DNA of 64,000 nt, taken from positions 1 through 64,000 of IMG/VR virus record IMGVR_UViG_3300032323_002909; one strand, 5' to 3'. Positions 36,022-45,747 of this stretch are shown piece by piece. The position numbers were made by a program, and so were the translations under genes. The DNA comes from a virus. The notes under the pieces were generated by a model, which had not been told where the DNA came from, searched no databases, and saw nothing but the letters and a program-made list of their open reading frames with translations. Position 1 is the stretch's first letter. Every line of letters begins with the position of its first letter.

Positions 36022-37794
36022 TTATGATTCTCTAGGATATTTCTTCTCATGAACTTGAGGATACGCAACGGCAACGGAATTATGTCTATTAATTCCGTTG
36101 TTTTGTGCCTCTTTTCTAACACCACTATTCGACTTAGTCAGGTTCAATGGTAAATTATTGAAATGATGTCCGTGCGGAGGAGACACAATAATATCGGGAA
36201 CAGGTAGAGCAAAGACGGGCCAAATACCTGCACTACTACCACTAGCAATGACACATTCACCAATCAACAATGTTCTAGGTGCTAAAGTATTAAATGTACT
36301 ATAAAGAATCGTGTCTTCTGTTTGTTGAACTTCCAGTGGTGCAGTAACGTGTTGTAGATACGTTTCACCTTCTACTGATAGCCCCCCACCCACAATTAAA
36401 TTATTTTTAACACCGAGGGAAGATTCAACATATACCTGTCTATCTGTGCGCAGTGTTATAGTTTTTAAAGACTGTATCTCAACACCTGCTTCCGAACCAA
36501 TATGAATACCATGGGAAGCGTTCATCATCAATTGTTTGAATCCGACTCTCATTATAGTGCCACCCATTTCCATGGAACCAGAAGTTTTTAAAGATATACC
36601 ACCAGAACCAACATTTCTCACATAAGAATTTCCAACTATTTTTACATCTTTACCACAGGGAAAATTAGATGCATTATCAATTTCTTCTAAAAGAGGAATA
36701 TAATCATGATTTTTATACGCGCCCGTATCAGAAACCAACATTTCAAATGGTTGGCTTCTACCTTTCTCATCAATTTTTACAGATGGGTAATCATTAAATA
36801 TCGCACCAATGGTTTCCAACTTATTCCGTTTCAAGACAACGTGTTCGTCTCCACCGTCTCCCATTTTGGATTCTATATCCGTAAGAATCGGTTGCATCTC
36901 TTTAACATAATCATCAATTTTTAAAGTATCTGGATCTGTTGCCCATTGTCCATTTTCTGTAGCTGCTGAAACTTGAGCACCGAATTCCATAACAGCAGGT
37001 GCTGCGGAACCATTTTCCCCAGCACTTTTCGATATATCATTTAAAGTTATTTTCTTAGCCGATGGCATTTCTCCTATTCTTTTGGAAATAGGAGCGTATG
37101 AATTAACATCATTAGTTAAAAATTTAACTGATGGTATTTTTTGATAACCACTAAAAATGCTTTCCACTGTATACGTTTCTGAGCCTATAACGGGGTTATC
37201 AGCGCGTTTACCATCCAGAGGTATAGTTTGACCATTTGGTATAGAAATGCCGCCACGCTTAATTTTAAATTTAGCATTACCTGCTGCAATAATAGCGAAA
37301 GCTTCTTTCCATTCGTCATATGCCCTAAGTTCGCTTTCGTCTTTAAAACCTTTAAAAATATATGACGTGCCACCAATTCTTTTATTATAATCACCTCCGA
37401 TATATTCACTACAATCGCCTTTGATTGTTTCGAATTTATCATTGACTACTAATGTTTGTTTGTTATTAGTAGCCAATTCAGAATTAACCAAATTATTAAT
37501 ATTAAAATTACTGCCTGATCTTTGAGATATTTGTATCCCTTCATTGTCAGAAGTATTGTTTATAGTAATAGATGCTCCTCTTTGATTTAAAATAAAACGA
37601 TTGCGATATTTTTTAGATATTTTAGGTGCTCTATTACTCTCAGATGTTTGTGTATCGTTGTTAGCTGTTTGGGTGTTGTCGGTAGATGTATCTACACATG
37701 GAATAATTATATTCGATAAATCAGAATTGCATTTGTTATCAAATCCTTTATTTTTTCCATTACTGGTATTTTGATTATATTTTTTTGTTGCCAT
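36022..37794 (-). CDS. Baseplate hub needle/beta-helix protein, gp5 C-terminal-like
   Basis: The 590-aa protein has a low-complexity, Asn-rich start, a middle domain with SEYIGGDYNKRIGG and FKGFKDESELRAYDEWKEAF, and a C-terminal part made of short beta repeats (VKIVGNSYVRNVGSGGISLK, TIMRVGFKQLMMNASHGIHI, TITLRTDRQVYVESSLG). These resemble the triple-stranded beta-helix needle under the T4 gp5 hub. It starts two bases after the gene for the hub OB-fold protein, so a split gp5 is likely. No lysozyme domain is visible. Confidence 0.7.
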   Translation of the reverse strand: MATKKYNQNTSNGKNKGFDNKCNSDLSNIIIPCVDTSTDNTQTANNDTQTSESNRAPKISKKYRNRFILNQRGASITINNTSDNEGIQISQRSGSNFNINNLVNSELATNNKQTLVVNDKFETIKGDCSEYIGGDYNKRIGGTSYIFKGFKDESELRAYDEWKEAFAIIAAGNAKFKIKRGGISIPNGQTIPLDGKRADNPVIGSETYTVESIFSGYQKIPSVKFLTNDVNSYAPISKRIGEMPSAKKITLNDISKSAGENGSAAPAVMEFGAQVSAATENGQWATDPDTLKIDDYVKEMQPILTDIESKMGDGGDEHVVLKRNKLETIGAIFNDYPSVKIDEKGRSQPFEMLVSDTGAYKNHDYIPLLEEIDNASNFPCGKDVKIVGNSYVRNVGSGGISLKTSGSMEMGGTIMRVGFKQLMMNASHGIHIGSEAGVEIQSLKTITLRTDRQVYVESSLGVKNNLIVGGGLSVEGETYLQHVTAPLEVQQTEDTILYSTFNTLAPRTLLIGECVIASGSSAGIWPVFALPVPDIIVSPPHGHHFNNLPLNLTKSNSGVRKEAQNNGINRHNSVAVAYPQVHEKKYPRES

Positions 37795-37796
37795 AG

Positions 37797-39044
37797 TTAT
37801 TTGTTTTCGAAATCGTTTGGATAATAACTTGATGCTCCCGATTGATTATCTGTTCTATTTAGTACAGAAAGTCCCCGAAGATCTTGTGTAACGCCAAAGT
37901 AAACGGGAAAATTTAAATCTCCCATATAATGGAATACCCAAACTTTAGAACCAACTTCTGGTATTCCTATAGCTCCTTTCGGTTTATTGCTATGATTTTG
38001 AGGAGCAAAACCATGAGAATATGGATTAGCTTTCATACTGGAACTATCATTTGGTAGTCCAAACACATCACTTATTTTGGTTTTGATAAATTCATATATT
38101 TGAGCGGGTGCTTGGGACAACACCCCATCTCTAGTGATACCGTTTAATGATGGTGATTCCCATGTAGATGAACTATCGGTATTGACATCATTATCATCTA
38201 CTGGTGGTAACAATGATGGGGCATCTTCTATAGGTGGTTCGGATGGTAATTCACTTGTTGCTATTTTATCAGGCGGTGTTTCTTCTGGAATATCTGGAGA
38301 TTTGCCTAATTTTTGAAAAGATGTTATCTTACCACCCCAAGAATTATTTCCATTGTTTCTTCTGTAAACATCGATGGTGGGTGGTAAAGGTCCAGTTCTT
38401 TTGTCATAAGAAGGTACTGTATCACCGTATTGTAACACCAGTGTCCCTTTAGTCGTAGATATTCTAAACCAGTCGTTATGCTGTAAGCCTAGAGATGTTG
38501 CCAAACTTTTAGATATAGCAGCCGATTTTTCGTCAGTTAAACGATTGTTTCGATGACCTATACCGTTACTACTATAGGTATCAGGAGTTGAATCTGAGGC
38601 GTATCCATAATTCGATAATTTGATAGGAGGATCAAATTGTGTAACGCCACCAACATCTACCAAACTAAGATTTTCGGGATCTTCGACATAACCTTCAGCG
38701 TAATTACCATCGGACAGCGTTGCTGTGACATTGTCGCCTTCTCTAGCTGACCTAGATGATCCAGATTCGCCTACCAATGGATAACAAGGTTCTGCCCATG
38801 GTATATTTTCGGCAATTTTATCTACAATTGTGGGATCACTCCAACTATCAACACCAGGTGCCTTGATATTAATTTCATCTAAAGTTCCTAACCATTCTTC
38901 AAACGGTTGATTGGATAATTCTGGTATATAAACTTTGACCCTGTTTAATTTCAAAGGGTCGTCATTTTTAATAACGATGCCTCTATAAAATGATTCATCG
39001 ATTCTTTTTGACTCTGCACCTGAACCACCACCTCTATTAAACAT
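37797..39044 (-). CDS. Baseplate hub protein with gp5-like OB-fold
   Basis: The 415-aa protein has FYRGIVIKNDDPLKLNRVKV (residues 20-39) and YIPELSNQPFEEWLG, the start of gp5/VgrG-type OB-folds, then PWAEPCYPL. Near the C-terminus KVWVFHYMGDLNFPVYFGVT continues the fold after a long Pro/Ser/Asp-rich insertion of about 120 residues. The N-terminus of T4 gp5 is similar in order. The ATG follows TTAAATAGTATTAT. Confidence 0.8.
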   Translation of the reverse strand: MFNRGGGSGAESKRIDESFYRGIVIKNDDPLKLNRVKVYIPELSNQPFEEWLGTLDEINIKAPGVDSWSDPTIVDKIAENIPWAEPCYPLVGESGSSRSAREGDNVTATLSDGNYAEGYVEDPENLSLVDVGGVTQFDPPIKLSNYGYASDSTPDTYSSNGIGHRNNRLTDEKSAAISKSLATSLGLQHNDWFRISTTKGTLVLQYGDTVPSYDKRTGPLPPTIDVYRRNNGNNSWGGKITSFQKLGKSPDIPEETPPDKIATSELPSEPPIEDAPSLLPPVDDNDVNTDSSSTWESPSLNGITRDGVLSQAPAQIYEFIKTKISDVFGLPNDSSSMKANPYSHGFAPQNHSNKPKGAIGIPEVGSKVWVFHYMGDLNFPVYFGVTQDLRGLSVLNRTDNQSGASSYYPNDFENK

Positions 39045-39122
39045 ATAATACTATTTAATAGTAGAATAGATTATTCAACCATGTGTTATAGTATAAAAAT
39101 ATAGACAGAATGTGTCTATAAA

Positions 39123-39575
39123 TTAATATCCTAGTAATCTTTTTCTACGAGTTTCGGGAATTGATACCGAAATGGTTTCCGAAAATGCCGAAGTAGGAAT
39201 TGTCGTGACCGTGCTAAGGAAAGGAAACACCGAAAAGGTATTATCATTATTCACAATAGCCATCGTGGAATTGTGTAAAGAAGATGGAATACTGAACACC
39301 GAACCCAGAATATTAACCGTAATATTAGGAACATTGGTAAGGGAAAAACCTGATGCAGTATTAACAGTTGTTCCCATCGAAACTTCAATAGGAGTAAATG
39401 CTAAACCAATATCAGAAGTTGATAAAGATATTGTTCCGATTTGACGTGCTGATACGAGAACAGAATCACCCGAAAGATAGGTAACACCAGTAGCTGACAG
39501 AGCAGCATTTGTAATATTAGGAACGCCAGTCTTTTGCGCGGAGAGAATATTGGAAGAGAATGTGTAGATGCTCAT
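39123..39575 (-). CDS. Small beta-rich virion protein candidate, 150 aa
   Basis: The sequence is Ser/Thr/Val-rich with few charges until the end (TRRKRLLGY) and reads as beta strands throughout. Position among structural genes and a late-type box (CTAAATAATATCAT) suggest a virion part, perhaps head decoration or fibre. No family is recognised. Confidence 0.6.
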   Translation of the reverse strand: MSIYTFSSNILSAQKTGVPNITNAALSATGVTYLSGDSVLVSARQIGTISLSTSDIGLAFTPIEVSMGTTVNTASGFSLTNVPNITVNILGSVFSIPSSLHNSTMAIVNNDNTFSVFPFLSTVTTIPTSAFSETISVSIPETRRKRLLGY

Positions 39576-39671
39576 ATGATATTATTTAGTCGTTTTGATT
39601 ATTTTTTTACAGAATTATTATTCTACCCCTGATTCTGTTTGTGTTTATCTCGCTAGTTACTAAATAATAAC
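39576..39671. promoter_or_regulatory. Divergent late-type boxes around the start of a GIY-YIG gene
   Basis: CTAAATAATATCAT on the minus strand (39589-39576) and CTAAATAATAAC on the plus strand (39660-39671) each touch a start codon. The homing endonuclease therefore carries the same late-type signal as virion genes. Confidence 0.6.
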
Positions 39672-40475
39672 ATGAACATAAATATCAAAGAAAAGAGGTT
39701 GTATATAGTAAGAAACCTAATTAATGGGAAGGTTTATGGCGGCAAGCACTACTGGAGTCCTGATACCAAATATATGGGTTCTGGTTATGCGCTGAAAAAA
39801 GCTTTTGAAAAGTATGGTAAAGAAAATTTTAAAATTCGTTGGTTAAAATTGAAAATAAAATCTTCGGAACATTTAGATCAATTGGAAATACGAATGATTC
39901 GTTTATTAAAACACATTTTTAGAAACAGATGTTACAATATTCAAAAAGGTGGATGTGGTGGTTACTTTACTTATTACATGAGTGATATCGAAAAACAAAA
40001 AGTTTTTAGAAAAATTAGTGAGGGTAAGAAAAGGCAATATGCAAATGGGTTTACAGAAGAACAATTGTTGGGGCATAAAAAAGCCAATCAAAGTAAAAAA
40101 CATAGAATGGACAACGATCCAGATTATTATAATGCCGTTTATATTAAAGGTAATGAAAAAAGAGTGAACTCTTTAAAAGAACGTAGAAAAGCACTTGGTT
40201 TAACTCAAAAAGAAATTGATAGACATAAAGATTTGATAAAATATAGTCAGAAAATAACTACTTATAAAATATTATATCCAAATGGTTTTGAAGTTGTTGA
40301 GACTAAAACTATCACAGAATTCATGGAAACTTATAAAACTGAATATAATATTTTTATAGATGCTAGAAGAAATGGTAAATTCGTTTTTAAACGTAGAACT
40401 TCGATGACTAAACATCCTTTTCCACCAAATACTGAATTGTATATTATAAATGAAGTTCGAGGATGTGATATATAA
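39672..40475 (+). CDS. GIY-YIG homing endonuclease
   Basis: The 267-aa protein starts with KRLYIVRNLINGKVYGGKHY, then YMGSGYALKKAFEKYGKENF and LEIRMIRLL. These fit the phage GIY-YIG type in which the second half reads V-Y-G/I-G-K-H, with GSG and the later Glu as expected. The C-terminal part is basic with repeats typical of DNA-binding modules. It lies on the plus strand between the capsid and hub genes, so it is a mobile insertion. Confidence 0.82.
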   Translation: MNINIKEKRLYIVRNLINGKVYGGKHYWSPDTKYMGSGYALKKAFEKYGKENFKIRWLKLKIKSSEHLDQLEIRMIRLLKHIFRNRCYNIQKGGCGGYFTYYMSDIEKQKVFRKISEGKKRQYANGFTEEQLLGHKKANQSKKHRMDNDPDYYNAVYIKGNEKRVNSLKERRKALGLTQKEIDRHKDLIKYSQKITTYKILYPNGFEVVETKTITEFMETYKTEYNIFIDARRNGKFVFKRRTSMTKHPFPPNTELYIINEVRGCDI

Positions 40476-40482
40476 AAACGAG

Positions 40483-40514
40483 GAAACCGCGAGGTCTTCG
40501 GCACTCGCGGTTTC
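40483..40514. terminator. Intrinsic terminator between homing endonuclease and capsid gene
   Basis: GAAACCGCGAG and CTCGCGGTTTC form a perfect 11-bp stem with a loop containing TCTTCGG. A/T-rich bases lie on both sides, so it may stop transcription of both convergent genes. Confidence 0.85.
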
Positions 40515-40562
40515 AAAATATTTTTGGTTGTAACTACTTGAGCTTCAACTATTTATAATTTA

Positions 40563-42068
40563 TTATAAATATGTCGAAACCGAACCAGGTGTAAACGCAG
40601 TACCGAGACCTTTAACGATGATCAAATGGTAGTAAAGATTAGCACCGAAAATGTTATTCACGATACCATAGCGGGTCATAAGACCAACGCGAGGCGCGAA
40701 ATCATTTGGGCCAATCGTTCTTTGCACCATAATGGGGATATATGGGCAGTAGATAATACCAGTGTCATAGTATTCAGAACCTTTGTAACCCAACAGAGCA
40801 TACTCAACACCATTTCCACCGTTAGGCGAATTCGTGTAGGAGTTATTGTTTCTGTAGAGAGTAGTGTTCTGAACTTCAGTCCGAGTATCACGATAAACCG
40901 TCCAGCGGCTACCAACAGTACCAACTTTCGACACACCTACGCCAGCCGTGGAAACGGTTCCACCAACTTCAAATACTTTGAAGTCAGGAAGCATTTCAAG
41001 GATGCTGCATACACGTGGGGTGGCGATAACAAAGTTAGCAGCACCTCTACGGTTACGAGCAGCCATACGACCACTTTCGATGAGCAAGCGTTGATAGAAG
41101 GTAAGATTTCTTTCAGCAGTCCAACGACCATCCGCACTAACAGGGCTCCAAATGGAGAAACCTGCGCCAGCCCCAGCATTGAAGGCTGTTTGGATCATGC
41201 GCATCACAACTTCACGGTCGATTTCGGCTTGGATCTCATACGACATAGCATTCGTAAGTTCACCATCGATATCGATACCGTTCATGTTTTTGATGTCTTG
41301 CTCCAATTCAACCGACCAACGAGTAGCCAATCTACGTGTTCCAGCAACAACAGCGGATTTGTCGAACTTCAACTCGATTTGAGGGATTTTGCCCGTCAAT
41401 TCGTAGTTATTCAGAAGTTCAGCAATACCACGGTCTTGATCTGCGAAGCTCCAATGTTCGGTATTACCCGAAAGGAAGTTCGAAGACGTGCCAGTAAAGC
41501 GTGTATCCAGAAGTTGATAACCAAGTTCGTCACTAGTGGAACTAGTGTCATTCAACGAGGGGAGTCCAGCAGCATCAGATCCAGTGTAGGCAGCTTTTAA
41601 TTGTTCTCCAAACGAAGAACCGTTACCACCACCAGAAGGCTTACCGTCGATACTACCATCGCTCAGAGTATCACCTTGGTAGGCGTAACGAAGAGCAAAA
41701 GCAAGACCAACAGGTCCACCCATAGGCTGAACACCAACGATTTCGTTGGAGATCAATTCAGGGAAAGTGCGTCGAATCATAGGAATCAGAATCTTTGGAA
41801 GACGAGCATCGCCAGTAGCATAGCTATCGCTGTTAGCGATGCCATTACCGACACTACCAGTCGCACCAAACACGCCACCAGAAGCAGCAATGTTAGATTC
41901 TTGAAAGCACCACTGTTCTTGGTTCTCCAAAAGCATAGCGGTCGTTTTGTAAACGTGCTCATTTTGGATAGCAGGAATCGAGTTCGAGCTATAGTCCAAA
42001 ACTTTGCGCCATTTATTAACGGCTTGTTGCATTTTTGAAGTGTTTATATCAGATTGTGGGATATTCAT
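40563..42068 (-). CDS. gp23: Major capsid protein gp23
   Basis: The 501-aa protein matches the T4 major capsid family: KWRKVLDYSS near residue 19, TTAMLLENQEQW near 42, LPKILIPMIRRTFPELISNEIVGVQPM near 93-119 and GLAFALRYAY. The first 50-65 residues should be removed by gp21 during maturation; LLE and related sites are present. The order downstream of gp21 and gp22 is that of T4. The ATG follows TCAAATATAT. Confidence 0.96.
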   Translation of the reverse strand: MNIPQSDINTSKMQQAVNKWRKVLDYSSNSIPAIQNEHVYKTTAMLLENQEQWCFQESNIAASGGVFGATGSVGNGIANSDSYATGDARLPKILIPMIRRTFPELISNEIVGVQPMGGPVGLAFALRYAYQGDTLSDGSIDGKPSGGGNGSSFGEQLKAAYTGSDAAGLPSLNDTSSTSDELGYQLLDTRFTGTSSNFLSGNTEHWSFADQDRGIAELLNNYELTGKIPQIELKFDKSAVVAGTRRLATRWSVELEQDIKNMNGIDIDGELTNAMSYEIQAEIDREVVMRMIQTAFNAGAGAGFSIWSPVSADGRWTAERNLTFYQRLLIESGRMAARNRRGAANFVIATPRVCSILEMLPDFKVFEVGGTVSTAGVGVSKVGTVGSRWTVYRDTRTEVQNTTLYRNNNSYTNSPNGGNGVEYALLGYKGSEYYDTGIIYCPYIPIMVQRTIGPNDFAPRVGLMTRYGIVNNIFGANLYYHLIIVKGLGTAFTPGSVSTYL

Positions 42069-42127
42069 ATATATTTGACTTTCTATTCACATTGTTCAGG
42101 ATTTCTCCTCATAGTGCGGGTGAAAAA

Positions 42128-43012
42128 TTACTTTTTAAACGTCATCGATTCGAGAGCGCTTAAATAAGGATCGTTTTCCTCTACTTTATTACTTACTCTT
42201 TCCGTAATAATTTTTTGAGTTTTTACAAAATCAGGCTTGTGTTTGCGGTTTTGTAGAGCTTGCTCCTTAATGATTTCCAATTGCTTCTTCTCTTGATTTT
42301 CAAAAAGACGCACGGTGTAATCAAAGTTTTCTTTGATAAATTTAAGAGATTTATCAGAAAGTGCTTTTTGGACGAAGTTTTTCTTCGACTCAGGGAACTT
42401 AGAAGTTTTAGCTTCGAGGAAAAGTTTAACTTGTGCGTTGTTCTTTTCTTCGGTAAGCAAGTTCAGATTGTTTTTAAGTTCAGCATTTTCTTTGCGAAGT
42501 TGATCCATTTCAGTTTTACCTTCAATGATTGCACCAGACAAAGATTTGTCCATGAGTGCATAGTCAATCGAGAATACTTTACGAAGATTTTCCAGAACTT
42601 TGAAAGCGGTTTTATTTTTAACAGCCGTTTCTAAATCTTTTTTGGGAAAAGACTCAACCAAGAATGTGTCGAGATATTCACTAATAGATTCAGTAAGTTG
42701 TTTTTTGAACTTTACAAGATCACCTTGTTGTTCTCTTTCATACTTTTTAACAACTTTAACAAGTTTAGCAGTCTTGTCTCTATCAAAAGCTTCCATGAGT
42801 TTTTTCATTTTCACAGTGCGGTCGTTATCAAGCGTGACCATGAGAGTTTTCAATTTTTCAGCATAAACTTCATCCTGTTCTAAAAGTGCTGATTCTACTG
42901 CTAGATCAATTTTACTTTCTAACGACTCTTGGATGGCTTTGACCGATTCATCGCTCAGACCCAAATTTTTTTGAATTTCTTCAGAGAAAAGATTCTGTTT
43001 GTTTTTCTTCAT
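42128..43012 (-). CDS. gp22: Prohead core scaffold protein gp22
   Basis: The 294-aa protein is charged and almost wholly helical with long heptad stretches, typical of gp22. It includes EEIQKNLGLSDESVKAIQES at the start and a LRKENAELKNNLNLLTEEKN coiled coil. It fills the head during assembly and is degraded by gp21. The position between gp21 and gp23 is that of T4. The ATG follows TATAAATAAT, an exact match to the T4 late box. Confidence 0.92.
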   Translation of the reverse strand: MKKNKQNLFSEEIQKNLGLSDESVKAIQESLESKIDLAVESALLEQDEVYAEKLKTLMVTLDNDRTVKMKKLMEAFDRDKTAKLVKVVKKYEREQQGDLVKFKKQLTESISEYLDTFLVESFPKKDLETAVKNKTAFKVLENLRKVFSIDYALMDKSLSGAIIEGKTEMDQLRKENAELKNNLNLLTEEKNNAQVKLFLEAKTSKFPESKKNFVQKALSDKSLKFIKENFDYTVRLFENQEKKQLEIIKEQALQNRKHKPDFVKTQKIITERVSNKVEENDPYLSALESMTFKK

Positions 43013-43026
43013 AATATTATTTATAG
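43013..43026 (-). promoter_or_regulatory. T4-like late promoter before gp22
   Basis: CTATAAATAATATT touches the gp22 ATG and contains TATAAATA, the T4 late -10 sequence. It is the closest match to T4 in the window and sets the alignment for other TAAATAAT boxes. Confidence 0.72.
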
Positions 43027-43047
43027 ATTTAATGATATTTTTTTGAT

Positions 43048-43374
43048 TTAGAATAAAGGTTTTTCAATTTCCTGAGAAATTAATTTTTGAAGTTTATTAT
43101 TGATAATATTTGAAAGATGTTTTTGAGCATCCGCATGATGTTCGCCCAAAATACATTCAACGAATTTAAAAATTTCTGAAGATTCTTTCACGCATTTTTT
43201 GCCTGTCTTTTCTTCATTATCCATATCAGCATCTTTCTTACGTGCATAAGAACCTTTACCTTTTTTTGGTTTTTCGACTTTGGTTGCAGGTGCGAATCTT
43301 TTACGCTCCTTTACTTTAGGAGCTTTGATAGTCACCTTTCCATCTTTTTTAAGATCTTTGAATTTTTTATTCAT
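43048..43374 (-). CDS. Small prohead core-type protein, 108 aa
   Basis: The N-terminal 60 residues are Lys-rich with KPKKGKGSYARKK, a short motif I recognise from small proteins in T4-type head clusters. The C-terminal 40 residues (FKFVECILGEHHADAQKHL) form a helix like small core proteins near gp67/gp68. It lies between gp21 and gp22. It may combine two short proteins that are separate in other phages. Confidence 0.65.
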   Translation of the reverse strand: MNKKFKDLKKDGKVTIKAPKVKERKRFAPATKVEKPKKGKGSYARKKDADMDNEEKTGKKCVKESSEIFKFVECILGEHHADAQKHLSNIINNKLQKLISQEIEKPLF

Positions 43375-43390
43375 AATATTATTTATCTTA

Positions 43391-44053
43391 TTAAATCGAA
43401 TTTATGAAATTGATGATTTGTTGACGCAAATAATTATCCATATCTTTTCTTGGAAGTTTGCTAATACCTTTTTCAAAATTCTCATATACCTCTTCAAAAG
43501 AACCATCATGCTCGATGACGAAAGTTTTAGATTCCAAAATGCCATTCACAAATGCTTTTGGATAAGATGGATCTGCTACTGCATCGATAGCTACTAAGTG
43601 CATATTTTGCACGAGATTATAATCTCTATTTTCAGATAATTGACCAAGTGCTCTTGTTGACATACCAATTTTAACACCGTCATTTATAAGAGATCTTAAA
43701 ATTTGACCAGTTGGTGTAGATAAGACACGGGCTTTGCCTACAAAATAATCATCCACTTCAGTTAATTCTGTCACCAAATGACAAGCTCTTTCGAGATTAA
43801 CATCGGCACTAGCAGGGTGATTCAACTCCCCCATAGCTCTACCTGGAACAACCATTTCATTAATATATCTCTGAACTTCGCTTCTAGTATCATCCAACTT
43901 ATACATCCTTTTATTTTTGTTTACGATATTGCAACCAATAAATGGTCCTTTGACGTAAAGATTGGATGCGCTGTTTCTATTCGATTCCTCGCGAATAATT
44001 TCAAAGTTATCGAAAACGTCAGGATTTTCTGCTATCAGCTTTAATTTTAACAT
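43391..44053 (-). CDS. gp21: Prohead core protease gp21
   Basis: The 220-aa protein has the T4 prohead protease order: NLYVKGPFIGCNIVNKNKRM, then RAMGELNHPASADVNLERA with catalytic His79, and VKIGMSTRALGQL with the nucleophile Ser132; VAIDAVADPSYPKAFV follows. It cleaves capsid, core and packaged proteins after (I/L)-x-E. That specificity is important for the targeting-like peptides seen at 21-32 kb. Confidence 0.94.
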   Translation of the reverse strand: MLKLKLIAENPDVFDNFEIIREESNRNSASNLYVKGPFIGCNIVNKNKRMYKLDDTRSEVQRYINEMVVPGRAMGELNHPASADVNLERACHLVTELTEVDDYFVGKARVLSTPTGQILRSLINDGVKIGMSTRALGQLSENRDYNLVQNMHLVAIDAVADPSYPKAFVNGILESKTFVIEHDGSFEEVYENFEKGISKLPRKDMDNYLRQQIINFINSI

Positions 44054-44086
44054 ATTATTATTTAAGGTTATGTATGAAAAAATTCA

Positions 44087-44551
44087 CTAATTTAATTCTT
44101 TTTCGGTTATTATAATAAAATCCATATCATTTTTTTTCGCAAATTCTTTAGCATACTTCCATTTATCACAATTATTTCTCCAAGCTACTTGCTCATAAAG
44201 AAGATTTGATTTCTTTTTACCACGTGTCGCCTTGGGTTCTTGCGTTTGTTTATATGGTTTTACTTCTATCAAATATTTTTTTATATTAGATCCCTCTTTT
44301 ATTTTAACGTAGGCATCTATGAAATATTTTCGATTTTTATTTTGAACCGAATCAAAATATGGAATAGCGATTTCCTCACTATTCCATTCCAAAACATTTG
44401 AGTTATTATCAGCCCATCTAAACAATTTTAATTCCAAACCAGAACGATAAATTATATTATCTAATTTACCCACGTATTTTTGTGGAAATTTTGGATTGTA
44501 ATATCCCTGATAGAATTTTTTATTTCTTTTAGATAATCCTAAATTACCCAT
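44087..44551 (-). CDS. gp4: Head completion nuclease-like protein gp4
   Basis: The 154-aa protein matches T4 gp4: YRSGLELKLFRWADNNSNVL, EEIAIPYFDSV and RKYFIDAYVK, KYLIEVKPYKQT. The D-x-x-x and E-V-K residues form the nuclease-like core. It acts at a late step of head filling. Its start overlaps the previous gene by eight bases. Confidence 0.9.
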   Translation of the reverse strand: MGNLGLSKRNKKFYQGYYNPKFPQKYVGKLDNIIYRSGLELKLFRWADNNSNVLEWNSEEIAIPYFDSVQNKNRKYFIDAYVKIKEGSNIKKYLIEVKPYKQTQEPKATRGKKKSNLLYEQVAWRNNCDKWKYAKEFAKKNDMDFIIITEKELN

Positions 44552-44927
44552 TATTCAGATTAGTTTCAGTATCTGTGATTAATTCTGGAACTGGCTCAAC
44601 AATCTGTGGCAGTAGATCCATAAGCTCTTCCTGTGTCAACTCTTGAACATCAGGAATCAATCCTTCTTCAATAGCAGCAAGTAGTCTTAATGACCACAAT
44701 GCTGTATATGCTTTTCTGCCATCAACAAGATCAGTCAGAGAAGCTGTTTCGGGGAATCTTAAAGCCCTTAATCTTGTATGCTCTGAGTCATCCCATCCAC
44801 ACGCTATAGTTGTTACTGTTAAAAGCCCATCTGTTGCTTCTTCACCATACTGCTCATTGAGTGTTGGTAATTGTTCTATTAGTGCTTCTGGAAAAGCAAA
44901 TGTTTTAAATTCTGTTGAGTATTTCAT
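44544..44927 (-). CDS. Hypothetical acidic protein, 127 aa
   Basis: The protein is acidic and helical with LDLVDGRKAYTALWSLRLLA-type segments in the middle and a Pro/Glu-rich end. It lies between the fibre paralogs and gp4, where a fibre-assembly or head-completion partner would fit. No family is recognised. The ATG follows CTAAAATAATATT. Confidence 0.6.
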   Translation of the reverse strand: MKYSTEFKTFAFPEALIEQLPTLNEQYGEEATDGLLTVTTIACGWDDSEHTRLRALRFPETASLTDLVDGRKAYTALWSLRLLAAIEEGLIPDVQELTQEELMDLLPQIVEPVPELITDTETNLNNG

Positions 44928-44957
44928 AATATTATTTTAGTCTGTTGTTTGGATATG

Positions 44958-45746
44958 TCAATATACCCACTGAAAAGAATTATCTTCAAATAGCGTTTTT
45001 CTCAATAATGTCTCCAATGATTTATAATCTGCTTGTTGGAAAATATTGTTGTTTATATGTATTAAAAATGCATTCATACCACTATCCAGATATGTATAAC
45101 TAGAACTTGTTGTTAGTCCTGTGAGTGTCTGTGTTGTTGTGCCATAGTTTAATCCGATTGTGTTAGGGTTTGACACATAACCTGTTGTATTACCAACAGC
45201 ATTTCTAGAGAATCCTGTAAAGGCTACAAAATCTCTATTATTGTTACCGCCTATATTACCACGAAAAACAACTCCACCTTTTACAGTATCAAAATAGGTA
45301 AACCAATCAGTATTAGCTGATACTGTACCACCTAGCCATGATCCAGCGTCAGAAAAATGACCAATTAAACGCTGATTAACTCTAGTAAACAAGCCACCAA
45401 CACAACACATAGTACCTGTAAAATTATTTGGTACATATGTCAAACTTGTAAAATTTATACTAGTAGTTATACCATTTGGTGTCCACCTTGAAGCGTTTGA
45501 AACAGTACCATTAAAAATACCTAGTCCACCTAAGCTATAAACAGTTGTACCTGCCCCAGCATTATGAATGCTTCTCATGGGGTAACAAACCATAGAATTC
45601 CACAATCCTAATTTTTTAATACCAATTACAAACTTATTAATCTGTCTCAAGTTTTCAGGTAATATAGTCTTACCGCTACCAGCTTTAACCCTAGCAGCAT
45701 AAGCAAGTGTATCGTTATCTAATCCGTATGTTCTTGTTCTTGGCAT
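44958..45746 (-). CDS. Fibre/adhesin paralog 5
   Basis: The 262-aa protein has the shared N-terminal pattern of a five-gene family (TYGLDNDTLAYAARV, INKFVIGIKKLGLWNSMVCY, PMRSIHNAGAGTTVYSLGGL) and a beta-rich body. The C-terminus ends in an LLRKTLFEDNSFQWVY-type helix, unlike the GLP ending of the others. Probably a tail-fibre tip or receptor-binding protein. No catalytic motif is seen. Confidence 0.65.
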   Translation of the reverse strand: MPRTRTYGLDNDTLAYAARVKAGSGKTILPENLRQINKFVIGIKKLGLWNSMVCYPMRSIHNAGAGTTVYSLGGLGIFNGTVSNASRWTPNGITTSINFTSLTYVPNNFTGTMCCVGGLFTRVNQRLIGHFSDAGSWLGGTVSANTDWFTYFDTVKGGVVFRGNIGGNNNRDFVAFTGFSRNAVGNTTGYVSNPNTIGLNYGTTTQTLTGLTTSSSYTYLDSGMNAFLIHINNNIFQQADYKSLETLLRKTLFEDNSFQWVY

Positions 45747-45747
45747 A

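Noticed and set aside
40626-42038. Long plus-strand open frames (324 and 145 aa) opposite the capsid gene
   Set aside because: They are antisense to a clear gp23 gene, with compositions expected from its codon pattern and no promoter box.
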